Below, in pieces: positions 6,119-6,743 of a stretch of DNA of 6,743 bases. The stretch lies in NCBI GenBank assembly GCA_031277435.1, contig JAITMI010000160.1:1-6743 (forward strand). The letters run 5' to 3'. Below the pieces are notes generated by a model. The model was given only the letters and a program-made list of their open reading frames with translations, ran no database searches and was not told where the DNA came from. Made by a program: the position numbers and the translations under genes. The stretch comes from Pseudomonadales bacterium. Its GTDB lineage: Bacteria > Pseudomonadota > Gammaproteobacteria > Pseudomonadales > Pseudohongiellaceae. Position 1 is the first letter of the stretch. Each line of letters opens with the position of its first letter.

Positions 6119-6743
6119 GGTGGCGCGTCAAGGCGCGCACCAGGAAATCTTTCACCGCGTCGAGGCTGTTGGGCAGCACCGTGTAGCGTTCCTCGCGCTG
6201 GAACAAATCCGCCATGTGCGGCGGCAAGGCGGGGGTGGCGAAGCCGGCGCGTTCGATCGCCGCGGCGAATTTGGCCGGATGCGCGGTGCCGAGGATGATC
6301 ATCGGCGTGCGCGGATCGCGGTCGCAAAGTTCCGCCGCCTTGACGCCGGTGGCGGTATGCGGGTCCAGCAGAAAGCCGGTATGTTCCTTGACCGCCTTGA
6401 TGGTGGCGCAGGTAGTGGCGTCGTCCACGCTGGCGCTGTCGAAGCAGGCGCGCGCGCGCTGCCACTCGGGCGCGCTCAACTCTTGCGCCTCCGCGCTCAG
6501 CCCGGTGACGAAGCGGCTGACGCGGGCGCCGTTGCCATCAAATAAATCATACAGAAAACGCTCAAAATTGCTGCTCACCATGATGTCCATGCTGGGCGAC
6601 AGCGAGGGTTCGAGCGGCGTCTTATAATAGCGGTTGCCGCTGATGAGGCGGTGCAGAATGTCGTTGCGGTTGGTGGCGATTACCAGTTGTTTGATTGGCA
6701 GGCCCATTTTTTTCGCCAGATATCCGGCGTAAATATCGCCAAA
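6105..6743 (-). CDS. thrC: Threonine synthase, C-terminal part (gene runs off the window edge)
   Basis: Threonine synthase is a PLP enzyme that converts O-phospho-L-homoserine to L-threonine and phosphate. Only the last 212 residues are present; the frame is open through base 6743, so the gene is cut by the window and not shown to be broken. The visible part begins [16 protein letters not shown], then IATNRND (22-28), [20 protein letters not shown] (48-67), LDPHTATG (126-133) and [10 protein letters not shown] (150-159), all hallmarks of the long ThrC type of roughly 460-480 residues found in many alpha- and betaproteobacteria. The PLP lysine lies in the missing N-terminal half. The stop TGA (6107-6105) is inside the last codons of the convergent rlmE. 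The first in-frame ATG at 6707 is internal, not a start. No terminator is seen for either gene at this junction. Confidence 0.93.
   Translation of the reverse strand, partial: FGDIYAGYLAKKMGLPIKQLVIATNRNDILHRLISGNRYYKTPLEPSLSPSMDIMVSSNFERFLYDLFDGNGARVSRFVTGLSAEAQELSAPEWQRARACFDSASVDDATTCATIKAVKEHTGFLLDPHTATGVKAAELCDRDPRTPMIILGTAHPAKFAAAIERAGFATPALPPHMADLFQREERYTVLPNSLDAVKDFLVRALTRHPTPP

Noticed and set aside
6087..6545. Plus-strand open frame downstream of rlmE
   Set aside because: It is antisense to conserved thrC sequence, is Arg/Gly/Ala-rich and has no known motif.

Overview
This is a GC-rich bacterial chromosomal segment. All six genes are recognisable, and their style (long-form threonine synthase, RlmE, a YadGH-type exporter, an AAHS-family transporter) fits a beta- or gammaproteobacterium. 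That placement is inferred from protein resemblance only. I see no phage, plasmid, transposase, CRISPR, tRNA or rRNA signature, and no convincing new multi-gene system. The unusual material is in the short gaps between genes.

Layout. Bases 1-228 hold a 133-bp imperfect long inverted repeat (32-164), then a strong sigma70-type promoter (173-200) that drives cysK. cysK (229-1161, +) encodes a PLP-dependent cysteine synthase. The gap at 1162-1350 is almost entirely repeat: a perfect 27-bp inverted repeat whose arms are themselves hairpins, then a perfect 22-bp palindrome. It lies between the converging ends of cysK and an ABC exporter operon. That operon reads on the minus strand: ATPase yadG (3032 to 2112), then permease yadH (2115 to 1351), joined by an ATGA stop/start overlap. 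A terminator with a TTCG loop (3056-3083) separates it from the upstream minus-strand gene, an AAHS-type MFS symporter (4491 to 3121). Next comes a TrmH/SpoU-family RNA 2'-O-methyltransferase (5392 to 4640, -). It is divergent from rlmE (5495-6118, +), the 23S rRNA U2552 2'-O-methyltransferase, across a gap of about 100 bp. The window ends in the C-terminal part of thrC (6743 to 6105, -), whose stop overlaps the end of rlmE by 14 bp, tail to tail.

How the genes relate. This is mostly a string of independent housekeeping units: cysteine synthesis, threonine synthesis, two RNA ribose methyltransferases that may share a divergent promoter region, one exporter, and one organic-acid importer with no catabolic partner in view. 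No gap without a gene exceeds about 230 bp.
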